From Siccibacter turicensis LMG 23730 (GTDB lineage: Bacteria; Pseudomonadota; Gammaproteobacteria; Enterobacterales; Enterobacteriaceae): DNA of 64,000 nt. Each line of letters starts with the position of its first letter. The stretch's first letter is position 1. Under the pieces are notes generated by a model. It had not been told where the DNA came from. It searched no databases and saw only the letters and a list, made by a program, of their open reading frames with translations. Below are positions 10,016 through 20,441 of this stretch, piece after piece. The stretch spans positions 1-64,000 of the forward strand of contig NZ_AWFZ01000006.1 in the NCBI RefSeq assembly GCF_000463155.2, in the 5' to 3' direction. A program made the position numbers and the translations under genes.

Positions 10016-10036
10016 AAAGGGCTGCGGCCCTTTTTT
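10016..10036. terminator. Terminator ilvA / ilvY
   Basis: AAAGGGC (10016-10022), loop TGCG, GCCCTTT (10027-10033), T run to 10036. It lies between convergent ilvA and ilvY and has an A run on the opposite strand, so it can act in both directions. Confidence 0.88.
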
Positions 10037-10937
10037 ATGCGCTCTCTTTCCGCTCCTGCACAATTTTCCAGAAGGCGCTGACGATAGGCTCGTGCAGCTG
10101 CTTTTTCTGCACGCAGACGCCCAGTTCAAACGGCGTTTTCTCATCGCTACGTTCCAGAATCATCACGCGATTACGTACCGGCTCCGGGCTGTTTTCCAGC
10201 ACCACCTCCGGGATCAGCGCCACGCCGCAGCCCAGCGCCACCATCGACACCATCGCCTCATGGCCGCCCACCGTGGCGTAAATGGACGGGTGGCTGAGCT
10301 TCTGGCGACGGAACCACAGCTCAATGCGCCGTCTGACCGGCCCCTGATCCGGCAGGATAAACGGCACTTTGGCCCAGTCGGGGGACGCTGAGGTGACCTG
10401 ATGACGCACCGGGCAGGGCAGTGCGGGGGCAATGAGCACCACCGCAAGGTTTTCCAGCATGGCGAAGGCGATGCCCGGCGGCAGGCTCTCCGGCTTACCG
10501 GCGATGGCCAGGTCGGCCTCACCGGAATCGACTTTTTCCACCGCGTCGGCGGCATCACCGGTAATCAGCTTGATCTCTACCGAGGGGTGTTCGGCGCGAA
10601 AGCGATCGAGGATCGGCGGCAGGTGGCTGTAGGCCGCGGTTACTGAACAGAACAGGCGCAGCTCACCGGTCAGCGAAGGGCCTTGCTGGCCCAGGGTATG
10701 ACGCATCTGCTGATACTGGAGCAGGGTATGCTGGGCGAACTGGCGCAGCTGCTCGCCGGCGTCGGTCAGCGTAACGGTGCGGTTATCGCGAACAAACAGC
10801 GTCTGGCCCAGATCCTCTTCCAGCCGTTGGATCTGACGCGACAGGGTGGACGGACTGACGTGCATCGCCCGCGCGCTGCGCCCAAAGTGGCGGCTCTCTG
10901 CCAGGTGAAGAAAGGTTTTCAGGTCGCGTAAGTCCAC
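10035..10937 (-). CDS. ilvY: LysR-type activator IlvY
   Basis: A 300-residue LysR regulator. The N-terminal helix-turn-helix includes FGRSARAMHVSPSTLSRQIQ (about 18-37), and the rest is the co-inducer domain. IlvY binds tandem operators in the ilvY-ilvC gap, represses itself, and activates ilvC when acetolactate or acetohydroxybutyrate is present. The start is GTG at 10937. E. coli IlvY is 297 residues. Divergent arrangement with ilvC is conserved. Confidence 0.96.
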   Translation of the reverse strand: MDLRDLKTFLHLAESRHFGRSARAMHVSPSTLSRQIQRLEEDLGQTLFVRDNRTVTLTDAGEQLRQFAQHTLLQYQQMRHTLGQQGPSLTGELRLFCSVTAAYSHLPPILDRFRAEHPSVEIKLITGDAADAVEKVDSGEADLAIAGKPESLPPGIAFAMLENLAVVLIAPALPCPVRHQVTSASPDWAKVPFILPDQGPVRRRIELWFRRQKLSHPSIYATVGGHEAMVSMVALGCGVALIPEVVLENSPEPVRNRVMILERSDEKTPFELGVCVQKKQLHEPIVSAFWKIVQERKESA

Positions 10938-10958
10938 GGGCTAGCCTCCAGAGTCTGT

Positions 10959-11025
10959 GTTGCATTTTTTGCAACGTTACGTTGTTAATATATCAATTTC
11001 AGCAACAAGATTCCTGTCTTATGAT
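10959..11025. promoter_or_regulatory. IlvY operators and ilvC promoter
   Basis: A perfect inverted repeat GTTGCATTTTTTGCAAC (10959-10975) is followed by a second, looser one with GTTG (10981-10984) and CAAC (11003-11006) arms. This matches the tandem O1/O2 layout of IlvY. The ilvC -10 is TATGAT at 11020-11025; the -35 is poor, as expected for an activator-dependent promoter. Confidence 0.75.
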
Positions 11026-11099
11026 GGGGTCATTCTCGTAAGCACAGACAGGGCTTACGACCCAAACAATAAAGACAACACAACACCCGGAGTAACGCG

Positions 11100-12575
11100 A
11101 TGGCTAACTACTTTAATACACTGAACTTGCGCCAGCAGTTGGCGCAACTGGGTAAATGCCGCTTCATGGGCCGCGATGAATTCGCGGACGGCGCAAGCTA
11201 CCTCAAAGGAAAAAAAGTGGTCATCGTCGGTTGTGGCGCCCAGGGTCTGAACCAGGGCCTCAACATGCGTGACTCCGGCCTTGACGTGTCTTATGCGCTG
11301 CGTGCAGAAGCCATCGCTGAGAAACGTCCGTCATGGCGTAAAGCGATCGATAACGGTTTCAAGGTCGGCACCTATGAAGAGCTGATCCCGCAGGCGGATC
11401 TGGTTGTCAACCTGACGCCGGACAAGCAGCACTCCGACGTAGTACGTGCCGTTCAGCCGATGATGAAAGACGGTGCGGCGCTGGGTTACTCCCACGGCTT
11501 TAACATCGTTGAAGTGGGCGAGCAGATCCGTAAAGACATCACCGTAGTGATGGTGGCACCGAAGTGTCCGGGTACCGAAGTGCGTGAAGAGTACAAACGC
11601 GGCTTTGGTGTACCGACCCTTATCGCGGTCCACCCGGAAAACGATCCGAAGGGCGAAGGCATGGCGATTGCTAAAGCCTGGGCGGCAGCCACCGGCGGTC
11701 ACCGCGCGGGCGTGCTGGAGTCGTCCTTCGTGGCGGAAGTAAAATCTGACCTGATGGGTGAGCAGACTATCCTGTGCGGTATGCTGCAGGCCGGCTCGCT
11801 GCTGTGCTTCGACAAGCTGGTGGAAGAGGGCACTGACCCGGCCTACGCCGAAAAACTGATTCAGTTCGGGTGGGAAACCATCACCGAAGCGCTGAAGCAG
11901 GGTGGCATCACCCTGATGATGGATCGCCTCTCCAACCCGGCGAAACTGCGCGCGTATGCGCTGTCCGAACAGCTGAAAACCATCATGGCCCCGCTGTTCC
12001 AGAAGCATATGGATGACATCATCTCCGGTGAGTTCTCCTCCGGCATGATGGCCGACTGGGCTAACGACGATAAGAAACTGCTGACCTGGCGCGAAGAGAC
12101 CGGCCAGACCGCGTTTGAAAATGCCGCGCAGTACGAAGGCAAAATCAGCGAGCAGGAGTACTTCGACAAAGGCGTTCTGATGATCGCGATGGTGAAAGCA
12201 GGGGTTGAGCTGGCGTTCGAAACCATGGTGGATGCAGGCATTATCGAAGAGTCTGCCTACTATGAATCGCTGCACGAACTGCCGCTGATCGCCAATACCA
12301 TTGCCCGTAAGCGCCTGTATGAGATGAACGTGGTGATCTCGGATACCGCAGAATATGGCAACTATCTGTTCGCTAACGCCGCTGTACCGCTGCTGAAAGA
12401 GTTCATGACCACGCTGCAACCGGGCGATCTCGGCAAAGCCATTGACGCCGGTGCGGTCGATAATGCCCAGCTGCGCGACGTGAACGATGCGATCCGTCGC
12501 CATGAAATCGAGAAAGTGGGCCAGAAGCTGCGCGGTTATATGACCGATATGAAACGTATCGCGGTTGCTGGCTGA
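11100..12575 (+). CDS. ilvC: Ketol-acid reductoisomerase, class II
   Basis: A 491-residue enzyme of the long (class II) type found in enterobacteria. It isomerises and reduces acetolactate or acetohydroxybutyrate with NADPH and Mg. The Rossmann motif [10 protein letters not shown] is at about 45-54, and two all-helical KARI domains follow. It is transcribed alone from the IlvY-controlled promoter. GGAG lies before the ATG. The 3' flank is taken up by ERIC repeats rather than an immediate terminator. Confidence 0.97.
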   Translation: MANYFNTLNLRQQLAQLGKCRFMGRDEFADGASYLKGKKVVIVGCGAQGLNQGLNMRDSGLDVSYALRAEAIAEKRPSWRKAIDNGFKVGTYEELIPQADLVVNLTPDKQHSDVVRAVQPMMKDGAALGYSHGFNIVEVGEQIRKDITVVMVAPKCPGTEVREEYKRGFGVPTLIAVHPENDPKGEGMAIAKAWAAATGGHRAGVLESSFVAEVKSDLMGEQTILCGMLQAGSLLCFDKLVEEGTDPAYAEKLIQFGWETITEALKQGGITLMMDRLSNPAKLRAYALSEQLKTIMAPLFQKHMDDIISGEFSSGMMADWANDDKKLLTWREETGQTAFENAAQYEGKISEQEYFDKGVLMIAMVKAGVELAFETMVDAGIIEESAYYESLHELPLIANTIARKRLYEMNVVISDTAEYGNYLFANAAVPLLKEFMTTLQPGDLGKAIDAGAVDNAQLRDVNDAIRRHEIEKVGQKLRGYMTDMKRIAVAG

Positions 12576-12578
12576 TTC

Positions 12579-12708
12579 CCCGTCGTCTTTTGACCCGCAG
12601 CGGCGTTGGCGGCGCTCATACACCCCAGTCACATAGTTTTCTATGCTCCTGGGGATGTACTCTCTTGCCGCCTTGCTGCAGGCCAAAATACTTAGGGGAA
12701 TAGTTGAG
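12579..12708 (+). repeat. ERIC/IRU element, full length
   Basis: About 127-130 bp with outer inverted arms (TTTTGACCCGCAGC... against GCTGCAGGCCAAAA) and a central palindrome CACCCCAGTC...CTCCTGGGGATG. The core matches the ERIC1R/ERIC2 primer sequences. It lies directly after ilvC in transcribed DNA, where ERIC RNA hairpins are usually found. Confidence 0.85.
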
Positions 12709-12760
12709 CCCGTCCTCTTTTGACCCGTAGCGGCGTTGGCGGCGTTCATACACCCCAGTC
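12709..12760 (+). repeat. Truncated second ERIC copy
   Basis: 52 bp that repeats 12579-12630 with three mismatches, offset by exactly 130 bp, so it begins where the first unit ends. It stops at the central palindrome after CACCCCAGTC. It is a left half-element in the same orientation. Confidence 0.85.
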
Positions 12761-12783
12761 GCAAACGCCAGCCGCACAGAAGC

Positions 12784-12814
12784 AAAAAGGCCTTCTCTCA
12801 GAGAAGGCCTTTTT
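12784..12814. terminator. Bidirectional terminator ilvC / ppiC
   Basis: AAAAAGGCCTTCTC pairs with GAGAAGGCCTTTTT across a small loop, ending in T residues on each strand. It closes ppiC on the minus strand and can stop ilvC read-through after the ERIC repeats. Confidence 0.88.
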
Positions 12815-12815
12815 A

Positions 12816-13214
<399 letters not shown>

Positions 13215-13216
13215 TT

Positions 13217-15244
13217 ATGCGTTTAAATCCTGGCCAACAACAAGCCGTCGAATTTGTTACCGGACCCTGCCTGGTCCTGGCGGGCGCTGGCTCGGGCAAA
13301 ACCCGCGTTATCACCAATAAAATTGCCCATTTGATCCGCGGCTGCGGCTATCAGGCGCGCCATATCGCGGCGGTCACCTTTACCAACAAGGCGGCACGCG
13401 AGATGAAAGAGCGCGTGGGGCAGACGCTGGGGCGCAAAGAGGCGCGCGGGCTGATGATCTCGACGTTCCATACCCTGGGCCTTGAAATCATCAAGCGTGA
13501 GTTTGCCGCGCTGGGGATGAAATCGAACTTTTCGTTGTTCGATGACACCGACCAGATGGCGCTTATTAAAGAGCTCACCGAAAACATTATCGAAAACGAT
13601 AAGGCCGTTTTACAGCAGCTGCTTTCCACCATCTCCAACTGGAAGAACGATCTGCTGACGCCCGCGCAGGCGGCCGCCCAGGCAAAAGGCGAACGCGACC
13701 GCATTTTCGCGCACTGCTTCGGCCTATATGATGCGCACCTGAAAGCCTGTAACGTGCTGGATTTCGACGATCTCATCGCCCTGCCGACGCTGCTGTTGCA
13801 GCGCAACGAAGAGGTGCGCGAACGCTGGCAGAACCGCATTCGCTATCTGCTGGTGGATGAGTATCAGGACACCAACACCAGCCAGTACGAAATGGTGAAG
13901 CTGCTGGTGGGCAACCGGGCGCGCTTTACGGTGGTGGGGGACGACGACCAGTCGATCTACTCGTGGCGTGGTGCGCGTCCGCAGAACCTGGTGCTGCTTA
14001 ACCAGGATTTTCCGGCCCTGCAGGTGATTAAGCTTGAGCAGAACTACCGCTCCTCGGGCCGTATTCTGAAAGCGGCGAACATCCTCATCGCGAACAACCC
14101 GCACGTGTTCGAAAAACGCCTGTTTTCGGAGCTGGGCTACGGTTCGGTGCTGAAAGTGCTGACCGCAAATCATGAAGAGCATGAGGCGGAACGCGTGACC
14201 GGGGAGCTTATCGCGCATCACTTCATTAATAAGACGCAGTATAAGGATTACGCCATCCTGTATCGCGGAAACCACCAGTCGCGGGTATTTGAGAAGTTCC
14301 TGATGCAGAACCGCATCCCGTACCGTATCTCCGGCGGCACGTCGTTCTTCTCGCGTCCGGAAATCAAAGATCTGCTCGCCTATCTGCGCGTGCTGACCAA
14401 TCCGGACGACGACAGCGCTTTTCTGCGTATTGTTAATACGCCAAAACGGGAGATTGGCCCGGCGACGCTACAGAAACTCGGCGAGTGGGCGATGCAGCGT
14501 AATAAAGGACTGTTTGCCGCGAGTTTCGATATGGGGCTGAGTCAGACGCTCACCGGGCGCGGCTATGAGTCGCTGACCCGCTTCACCCACTGGCTGGGCG
14601 AGATCGCGCAGCTGGCGGAGCGCGAGCCGGTGGCCGCGGTGCGGGATCTCATCCGCGGCGTCGACTACGAATCCTGGCTCTACGAAACCTCGCCCAGCCC
14701 GAAGGCGGCTGAAATGCGCATGAAGAACGTCAATCAGCTGTTCAGCTGGATGACCGAAATGCTGGAAGGCACCGATCTTGATGAGCCGATGACCCTGACC
14801 CAGGTTGTCACCCGCTTCACGCTGCGCGATATGATGGAGCGCGGCGAGAGCGACGAAGAGCTGGATCAGGTTCAGCTGATGACGCTGCACGCCTCGAAGG
14901 GTCTTGAATTCCCGTACGTGTTTTTAGTCGGTATGGAAGAGGGGCTGCTCCCGCACCAGAGCAGTATCGACGAGGACAACATCGAAGAAGAGCGCCGTCT
15001 GGCCTATGTTGGCATCACGCGCGCGCAGAAAGAGCTGTTTTTCACCCTGTGCAAAGAGCGTCGTCAGTACGGCGAGCTGGTGCGTCCGGAGCCCAGCCGT
15101 TTCCTGCTTGAGCTGCCGCAGGACGATCTGGAGTGGGAAACCGAGCGTAAGGTGGTTTCCGCCGAGGAGCGAATGCATAAAGGGCAGGCAAACGTGGCGA
15201 ACATCCGGGCGATGCTGGCAAAAGCGCGCGATAAAAGCGCCTGA
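13217..15244 (+). CDS. rep: ATP-dependent DNA helicase Rep
   Basis: A 675-residue SF1A helicase, 3'-5' polarity. Walker A is GAGSGKT at 23-29, motif II is VDEYQDT near 213-219, and [13 protein letters not shown] follows as motif III. UvrD-like 1A/1B/2A/2B domains are present. Rep travels with the replisome through DnaB and clears proteins, notably RNA polymerase, ahead of forks; it also serves phage replication. E. coli Rep is 673 residues. It ends at a terminator convergent with gppA. Confidence 0.97.
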   Translation: MRLNPGQQQAVEFVTGPCLVLAGAGSGKTRVITNKIAHLIRGCGYQARHIAAVTFTNKAAREMKERVGQTLGRKEARGLMISTFHTLGLEIIKREFAALGMKSNFSLFDDTDQMALIKELTENIIENDKAVLQQLLSTISNWKNDLLTPAQAAAQAKGERDRIFAHCFGLYDAHLKACNVLDFDDLIALPTLLLQRNEEVRERWQNRIRYLLVDEYQDTNTSQYEMVKLLVGNRARFTVVGDDDQSIYSWRGARPQNLVLLNQDFPALQVIKLEQNYRSSGRILKAANILIANNPHVFEKRLFSELGYGSVLKVLTANHEEHEAERVTGELIAHHFINKTQYKDYAILYRGNHQSRVFEKFLMQNRIPYRISGGTSFFSRPEIKDLLAYLRVLTNPDDDSAFLRIVNTPKREIGPATLQKLGEWAMQRNKGLFAASFDMGLSQTLTGRGYESLTRFTHWLGEIAQLAEREPVAAVRDLIRGVDYESWLYETSPSPKAAEMRMKNVNQLFSWMTEMLEGTDLDEPMTLTQVVTRFTLRDMMERGESDEELDQVQLMTLHASKGLEFPYVFLVGMEEGLLPHQSSIDEDNIEEERRLAYVGITRAQKELFFTLCKERRQYGELVRPEPSRFLLELPQDDLEWETERKVVSAEERMHKGQANVANIRAMLAKARDKSA

Positions 15245-15263
15245 CGGGTGTGAGAACGGTGAG

Positions 15264-15296
15264 AAACGGCATGCCTGAGGCGTGCCGTTTTTTTTA
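15264..15296. terminator. Terminator rep / gppA
   Basis: AAACGGCATGCC (15264-15275), loop TGA, GGCGTGCCGTTT (15279-15290) with one G-T pair, then a T run. It is placed between the convergent ends of rep and gppA and can act both ways. Confidence 0.9.
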
Positions 15297-16778
15297 GTTA
15301 ACGTCCAGCGGCCAGTGGACGTAGCTCTGCCACAGCGTTTCCTGGGTCAGGAGCTCTTTACCAAGCGGATGCTCCGCCAGCCAGTTCGTCGGGAGCGTAA
15401 CGTGCAGCGTCTCGCCTTCCGCCGTGAGCGTTACCGCTGGCAGGGCGTCGTCGCGGCGACGGTTGGAGAACAGAATCGCGAGGCGCAGCAGGCGACAAAG
15501 CCGTTCGGCAATGCGCGGCGGCACCGCGTTTTGCTGATGCAGGGAGGCGATATCGATGGTATTGGTCTGGTTGAGCAGCAGCGTGGCCAGCAGCTTTTTC
15601 TGCGCCGGCGTAAAGCCAGGCAGATCGAGATTGCGGACCAGCCAGGCGGCGTGAAGCGGCGCCTGTTTGAAATCAACGCTGAGTCCCATCTCGTGAAGTT
15701 CACAGGCATTTTTCAGCATTTCCCGGCAAAACGCGTCAAGATCCCAGGACTGCGTCACGTCATCGGCAAAACGCACCGCAAGCTGGGCAACCCGGCTCGC
15801 CTGGCGCGTGTCGATCATGAAGCGGTGCTGAACGTTGTGCAGCGTACGGGCACGAATATTCAGATCCACCGGCAGATGCAGCATGCCGTAGAGCAGCCCT
15901 TCGCGCAGCGCCCCACCGGCCAGCGTCATACAGGCGATATCCAGCTCGGTAAAGATGGCAATCAGGATCGCCAGGCCGCTTGGGAAAACCAGCGCGCGCT
16001 CCAGGGTTAAACCTTCGATTTCCAGCTCTTCCAGGCGACCGCACTGAATGGCGCGCTGCTTTAACTGCTGGAGCTTGGCGAGGGTAATGCGTTCATCCAT
16101 TCCCTGCGCCATCATAATTTCCTGGAGCGCCTGCACGGTACCGGACGCGCCAACGCAGGCTTCCCAGCCCTGTTGTCGCAGCGCACCGACGACCGGACGA
16201 ATGACCTCGCGCGCCGCCTGCTCCGCTGCGTCAAAACTGGCCTGTTCGAGATTACGGTCGGTGAAGAAGCGCTCAAGCCAGGTGACGCAGCCCATCGAGA
16301 GACTGAACAGCGCGGTGGTTTGCGCCCCATTGCCGGTAACCAGCTCGGTGCTTGCCCCGCCGATATCCACCACCAGGCGTTTGTCAGAACCGCCGGTGGT
16401 ATGCGCCACGCCCTGATAGATCAGGCTCGCTTCCTCTTCGCCGCTGATGACCTGCACCGGACAGCCAAGAATAGCGTGGGCCTGCTCAAGGAATTGCCCG
16501 GCATTCACGGCCAGACGCAGCGTGGCGGTCGCGACAACGCGAATATGGGCGGGGGGGAGATCCTGCAGACGTTCTGCGAAAAGGCGCAGACACTGCCAGC
16601 CACGCTCCATCGCTTCCTGAGAAAGATGATTTTCGTGGTCCAGCCCGGCGGCCAGACGCACTTTGCGTTTAATGCGGGTCAGTGTCTGGATGCTGCCAGC
16701 CACCTCGCGTACCACCAGCATATGAAAACTATTCGAACCCAGATCAATAGCGGCGTACAACGAGGCGGAGCTGTGCAT
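15294..16778 (-). CDS. gppA: Guanosine pentaphosphatase / exopolyphosphatase GppA
   Basis: A 494-residue protein of the Ppx/GppA (ASKHA) family, same length as E. coli. It removes the gamma phosphate from pppGpp to give ppGpp and also degrades long-chain polyphosphate. The N-terminal [13 protein letters not shown] and the phosphate motif [12 protein letters not shown] are typical; the C-terminal half is an HD-like helical domain. It follows rhlB with only 8 nt between them, so the two are probably co-transcribed from the rhlB promoter. Confidence 0.96.
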   Translation of the reverse strand: MHSSASLYAAIDLGSNSFHMLVVREVAGSIQTLTRIKRKVRLAAGLDHENHLSQEAMERGWQCLRLFAERLQDLPPAHIRVVATATLRLAVNAGQFLEQAHAILGCPVQVISGEEEASLIYQGVAHTTGGSDKRLVVDIGGASTELVTGNGAQTTALFSLSMGCVTWLERFFTDRNLEQASFDAAEQAAREVIRPVVGALRQQGWEACVGASGTVQALQEIMMAQGMDERITLAKLQQLKQRAIQCGRLEELEIEGLTLERALVFPSGLAILIAIFTELDIACMTLAGGALREGLLYGMLHLPVDLNIRARTLHNVQHRFMIDTRQASRVAQLAVRFADDVTQSWDLDAFCREMLKNACELHEMGLSVDFKQAPLHAAWLVRNLDLPGFTPAQKKLLATLLLNQTNTIDIASLHQQNAVPPRIAERLCRLLRLAILFSNRRRDDALPAVTLTAEGETLHVTLPTNWLAEHPLGKELLTQETLWQSYVHWPLDVN

Positions 16779-16786
16779 AGTGTTTC

Positions 16787-18055
16787 TTAACCTGTGCGGC
16801 GACGGTTGCGTGGCGGTCCTGAACGACGGGGGCCATTACCGGAGCGCGGCGGACGTGCCAGACGTTTTGGCGGCGGCAGCTCGCTCAGTAGCGCTTCCGG
16901 ATTGTATTTGCTCACCGGAATAGAGTGGCCAATATAGGTCTCGATAGCCGGCAGGTTGAGCGCGTACTCTTCACAGGCCAGGCTGATGGAGTGACCGCTT
17001 GCGCCAGCACGACCGGTACGGCCAATGCGGTGAACGTAGTCTTCGCAGTCATCCGGCAGGTCGTAGTTAAAGACGTGCGTCACGGCCGGGATATGCAGGC
17101 CACGTGCGGCGACGTCCGTTGCCACGAGGATATCGATATCGCCACGGGTGAACTCATCCAGAATACGCAGGCGTTTTTTCTGGGCAACGTCACCGGTCAG
17201 CAGACCAACGCGATGGCCGTCAGCGGCCAGGTGGCCCCAGATGTCTTCGCAGCGGTGCTTGGTGTTAGCGAAAATAATCGCGCGGTCCGGCCACTCTTCT
17301 TCGATGAGGGTCTGCAACAGGCGCATTTTTTCTTCGTTGGACGGGTAGAACAGCTCTTCCTGAATACGGTGACCGGTTTTCTGCTCCGGCTCGACTTCCA
17401 CGTATTCGGCATTGTTCATCTGTTCGAACGCCAGTTCACGTACGCGCCAGGAGAGCGTGGCCGAGAACAGCATGTTCAGACGCTGCGTTACCGGCGGCAT
17501 ACGACGGAACAACCAGCGAATGTCTTTGATAAAGCCGAGATCGTACATGCGATCCGCTTCGTCCAGCACCACAACCTGGATAGCGCCGAGGTTAACGTGG
17601 TTCTGCTTGGTGTAATCGATGAGACGGCCCGTGGTGCCGATCAGAATATCGACGCCGCTTTCCAGCACTTTCAGCTGCTTATCGTAGCCATCGCCACCGT
17701 AAGCAAGCCCGATTTTCAGACCGGTCGCTTCCGCCAGCGGTTCAGCGTCGGCGTGAATTTGTACGGCCAGTTCACGGGTTGGCGCCATGATCAGGGCGCG
17801 CGGTTGATTCACCTGACGGTTTTCATCAGCCGGGTGAGAGAGTAAGTAGTGAAACGTTGACGTCAAAAACGCCATCGTTTTGCCGGTACCGGTTTGCGCC
17901 TGCCCCGCAACGTCACGTCCTGCCAGGGTCAGCGGAAGCGCCAATGCTTGAATGGGCGTGCAGTTATGGAAGCCTTTCTTTTCAAGGGCTTCAATTACTT
18001 TTGCGTGCAGGGCGAAGTCGGCAAACTTCTGTTCAGTCAAGTGTGTTTTGCTCAT
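16787..18055 (-). CDS. rhlB: DEAD-box RNA helicase RhlB
   Basis: A 422-residue DEAD-box helicase. Walker A is AQTGTGKT at 53-60, DEAD at 165-168, and [10 protein letters not shown] is in the second RecA domain. The basic Arg/Pro-rich C-terminus is typical. RhlB unwinds RNA inside the RNA degradosome by binding RNase E. E. coli RhlB is 421 residues. It is divergent from trxA, with gppA following closely on the same strand. Confidence 0.97.
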   Translation of the reverse strand: MSKTHLTEQKFADFALHAKVIEALEKKGFHNCTPIQALALPLTLAGRDVAGQAQTGTGKTMAFLTSTFHYLLSHPADENRQVNQPRALIMAPTRELAVQIHADAEPLAEATGLKIGLAYGGDGYDKQLKVLESGVDILIGTTGRLIDYTKQNHVNLGAIQVVVLDEADRMYDLGFIKDIRWLFRRMPPVTQRLNMLFSATLSWRVRELAFEQMNNAEYVEVEPEQKTGHRIQEELFYPSNEEKMRLLQTLIEEEWPDRAIIFANTKHRCEDIWGHLAADGHRVGLLTGDVAQKKRLRILDEFTRGDIDILVATDVAARGLHIPAVTHVFNYDLPDDCEDYVHRIGRTGRAGASGHSISLACEEYALNLPAIETYIGHSIPVSKYNPEALLSELPPPKRLARPPRSGNGPRRSGPPRNRRRTG

Positions 18056-18121
18056 AGTGCGGTAGAATATCAGCTAACTATTGCTTTACGAAAGCTTATC
18101 CGTTGAAATAAAGTCAACCTT

Positions 18122-18150
18122 TTGTTGGTTAGACTGTGCCATATTATGAT
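18122..18150 (+). promoter_or_regulatory. Possible trxA promoter
   Basis: TTGTTG (18122-18127), 17-bp spacer, TATGAT (18145-18150). It lies about 100 bp before the trxA start in the rhlB-trxA divergent gap. The -35 is imperfect, so it is tentative. Confidence 0.35.
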
Positions 18151-18256
18151 GTTTCGCGATGCTGTTTTAACCAGAACGCCGGCGTAACGAGTGTGGTACA
18201 CGGGTTACCAGCCTCTTCTTTACCAACAAGCCAGGCTTATTCCTGTGGAGTTATAT

Positions 18257-18586
18257 ATGAGCGATAAAATTATTCACCTGACTGACGACAGTTTCGACAC
18301 GGACGTGCTAAAAGCTGATGGGTTGATTCTCGTTGATTTCTGGGCAGAGTGGTGCGGTCCATGCAAAATGATCGCCCCGATTCTGGATGAAATCGCTGAT
18401 GAATATCAGGGCAAACTGACTGTTGCCAAACTGAACATTGACCAGAACCCGGGCACCGCGCCGAAATACGGCATCCGCGGCATCCCGACTCTGCTGCTGT
18501 TCAAAAATGGTGAAGTCGCGGCGACCAAAGTCGGTGCGCTGTCTAAAGGCCAGCTGAAAGAGTTCCTCGACGCCAACCTGGCGTAA
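18257..18586 (+). CDS. trxA: Thioredoxin 1
   Basis: A 109-residue thioredoxin with the redox motif WCGPC, Cys33 and Cys36 counting Met1. It reduces disulfides in ribonucleotide reductase, PAPS reductase and methionine sulfoxide reductase, and is itself reduced by TrxB. The start is ATG at 18257 ([11 protein letters not shown]), preceded by TGGAG at 18246-18250. An in-frame upstream start would add residues absent from the family. The rho leader follows. Confidence 0.97.
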   Translation: MSDKIIHLTDDSFDTDVLKADGLILVDFWAEWCGPCKMIAPILDEIADEYQGKLTVAKLNIDQNPGTAPKYGIRGIPTLLLFKNGEVAATKVGALSKGQLKEFLDANLA

Positions 18587-18667
18587 GAAATTCTCTTGCC
18601 GGTGCGTGCAGCGTTCCTAAATTCAGGGGACCGCTGGACGCCCGGCGCCAGTCGTGCTAACTTAACT

Positions 18668-18696
18668 TTGACTTCGTTGTAAACATATCTTGTAGT
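18668..18696 (+). promoter_or_regulatory. Probable rho promoter
   Basis: TTGACT (18668-18673), 17-bp spacer, TGTAGT (18691-18696). It would give a rho leader of about 230 nt, close to the long leader known in E. coli. Confidence 0.45.
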
Positions 18697-18761
18697 TTGA
18701 ATCTTGTTTTAGCCCAGACTTCTACCGTCATACTGTCAGCACCACTGCTGATAAGGCAGAA

Positions 18762-18851
18762 GTGAGATTCCTGGCTCATCACTCAATCCGTTTTGTCGTT
18801 TCAGTTCTGCGTTTTTCCAATGACCAGGCAGCGCAAAGCATGAGCAGATGA
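18762..18851 (+). CDS. rhoL: Candidate rho leader peptide (GTG start)
   Basis: A 29-codon ORF starting at GTG, with AAGG five bases upstream, ending QAAQSMSR then TGA. The E. coli RhoL peptide (33 codons, ATG start) ends KDMSR and lies at the same place. Here the frame in register with the E. coli N-terminal coding sequence has no start codon and is closed by TAA directly upstream, and small indels separate the two. The GTG frame is hydrophobic in the middle (RFVVSVLRF). Either it is the functional leader or rhoL is decayed here. Confidence 0.45.
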   Translation: MRFLAHHSIRFVVSVLRFSNDQAAQSMSR

Positions 18852-18934
18852 CCGTTAAACAGGCATGGATGACCCTGCCATACCATTCACACGAATTAGT
18901 TCGAGATTTACCCCGAGTTTAAGAACCCACCATT

Positions 18935-20194
18935 ATGAATCTTACCGAATTGAAGAATACGCCGGTTTCTGAGCTGATCACTCTCGGCGAAAATATGGGG
19001 CTGGAAAACCTGGCCCGTATGCGCAAACAGGACATCATTTTTGCCATCCTGAAGCAGCACGCTAAGAGTGGCGAAGATATCTTTGGCGACGGTGTGCTGG
19101 AGATACTGCAGGATGGATTTGGTTTCCTCCGCTCCGCAGACAGCTCCTACCTCGCCGGTCCCGATGATATCTACGTTTCTCCCAGCCAAATCCGCCGCTT
19201 CAACCTCCGCACAGGGGATACTATCTCCGGTAAGATTCGCCCGCCGAAAGAAGGCGAACGTTATTTTGCGCTGCTGAAAGTTAATGAAGTTAACTACGAC
19301 AAACCTGAGAACGCGCGTAACAAGATCCTGTTTGAAAACCTGACGCCGCTGCACGCAAACTCACGTCTGCGTATGGAGCGCGGCAACGGATCGACCGAAG
19401 ACCTGACCGCACGCGTGCTGGATCTGGCATCGCCAATCGGACGTGGTCAGCGTGGCCTCATCGTGGCACCGCCGAAAGCCGGTAAAACCATGCTGCTGCA
19501 GAACATCGCCCAGAGCATCGCCTATAACCACCCGGACTGCGTCCTGATGGTTCTGCTGATCGACGAACGTCCGGAAGAAGTGACCGAGATGCAGCGTCTG
19601 GTAAAAGGCGAAGTTGTGGCCTCAACCTTTGACGAACCGGCTTCCCGCCACGTCCAGGTTGCCGAGATGGTGATCGAGAAGGCCAAGCGCCTGGTTGAGC
19701 ACAAGAAAGACGTTATCATTCTGCTCGACTCCATCACCCGTCTGGCTCGTGCCTACAACACCGTGGTTCCTGCGTCAGGTAAAGTACTGACCGGTGGTGT
19801 GGATGCGAACGCCCTGCATCGTCCGAAGCGCTTCTTCGGTGCGGCACGTAACGTTGAAGAGGGCGGCAGCCTGACCATCATCGCGACCGCGCTTATCGAT
19901 ACCGGCTCTAAAATGGATGAAGTTATCTACGAAGAGTTCAAAGGCACCGGTAACATGGAGCTGCATCTCTCTCGTAAGATCGCTGAAAAACGCGTCTTCC
20001 CGGCTATCGACTACAACCGTTCCGGTACCCGTAAAGAAGAGCTGCTGACCACCCAGGAAGAGCTGCAGAAAATGTGGATCCTGCGTAAAATCATTCACCC
20101 GATGGGTGAAATCGACGCGATGGAATTCCTTATTAATAAGTTGGCCATGACCAAGACCAACGACGAGTTTTTTGACATGATGAAACGCTCGTAA
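18935..20194 (+). CDS. rho: Transcription termination factor Rho
   Basis: A 419-residue hexameric RNA-dependent ATPase, same length as E. coli. The N-terminal domain carries the cold-shock-like RNA-binding fold (GFGFLRS). The ATPase core has the P-loop APPKAGKT near 178-185 and the Walker [14 protein letters not shown]. Rho loads on C-rich untranslated RNA and ends transcription. It is preceded by a long leader and followed by an intrinsic terminator. Confidence 0.98.
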   Translation: MNLTELKNTPVSELITLGENMGLENLARMRKQDIIFAILKQHAKSGEDIFGDGVLEILQDGFGFLRSADSSYLAGPDDIYVSPSQIRRFNLRTGDTISGKIRPPKEGERYFALLKVNEVNYDKPENARNKILFENLTPLHANSRLRMERGNGSTEDLTARVLDLASPIGRGQRGLIVAPPKAGKTMLLQNIAQSIAYNHPDCVLMVLLIDERPEEVTEMQRLVKGEVVASTFDEPASRHVQVAEMVIEKAKRLVEHKKDVIILLDSITRLARAYNTVVPASGKVLTGGVDANALHRPKRFFGAARNVEEGGSLTIIATALIDTGSKMDEVIYEEFKGTGNMELHLSRKIAEKRVFPAIDYNRSGTRKEELLTTQEELQKMWILRKIIHPMGEIDAMEFLINKLAMTKTNDEFFDMMKRS

Positions 20195-20211
20195 TATAAA
20201 GAAACTCGGGG

Positions 20212-20240
20212 AACGCCACGCTTTGACGTGGCGTTTTTCG
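20212..20240 (+). terminator. rho terminator
   Basis: AACGCCACG (20212-20220), loop CTTTGA, CGTGGCGTT (20227-20235), then a short T run. It lies 17 nt after the rho stop codon. Confidence 0.9.
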
Positions 20241-20441
20241 TTTTAGAATATACGCTATAGATCTGTAGCCGCATCATTACGGCAACATGGCGACGGACTG
20301 CCGGGTAACGACCTGTTGTATTACCCATAATTGGTTGAATTATAAACAAACTGTTCATGGATGAGAGGTGGCGACCCTTCTGGAGTAAGGGCGTCACAGT
20401 TATACTTCACCGGGACATACCTTTTCCAGAGAGCGCGCATT
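20241..20441 (+). promoter_or_regulatory. wec operon upstream region
   Basis: 201 bp of leader and promoter DNA ahead of wecA. It has an inverted repeat ATAATT (20327-20332) / AATTAT (20338-20343) overlapping a possible -10, with TTGTAT (20315-20320) as a possible -35. The downstream leader can form CCCTT / AAGGG near 20377-20394. No ORF is supported before the wecA GTG. Confidence 0.4.

Larger units (their letters stand above)
18587..18934 (+). other. trxA-rho intergenic region and rho leader
   Basis: 348 bp holding the probable rho promoter (18668-18696), the leader ORF (18762-18851) and the downstream leader RNA. In E. coli the long rho leader carries Rho-dependent autoregulation and is a target of the sRNA SraL. 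No intrinsic terminator for trxA was recognised. Confidence 0.7.

Noticed and set aside
11331-12785. Long open frame (484 codons) antisense to ilvC
   Set aside because: It covers a well-matched core gene on the other strand, is rich in His, Gln and Arg as expected for a reverse shadow of GC-biased codons, and shows no family motif.
15282-16010. Plus-strand frame (242 codons) over gppA
   Set aside because: It begins in the rep/gppA terminator and mirrors the C-terminal half of gppA; Arg/Gln-rich with no motif.
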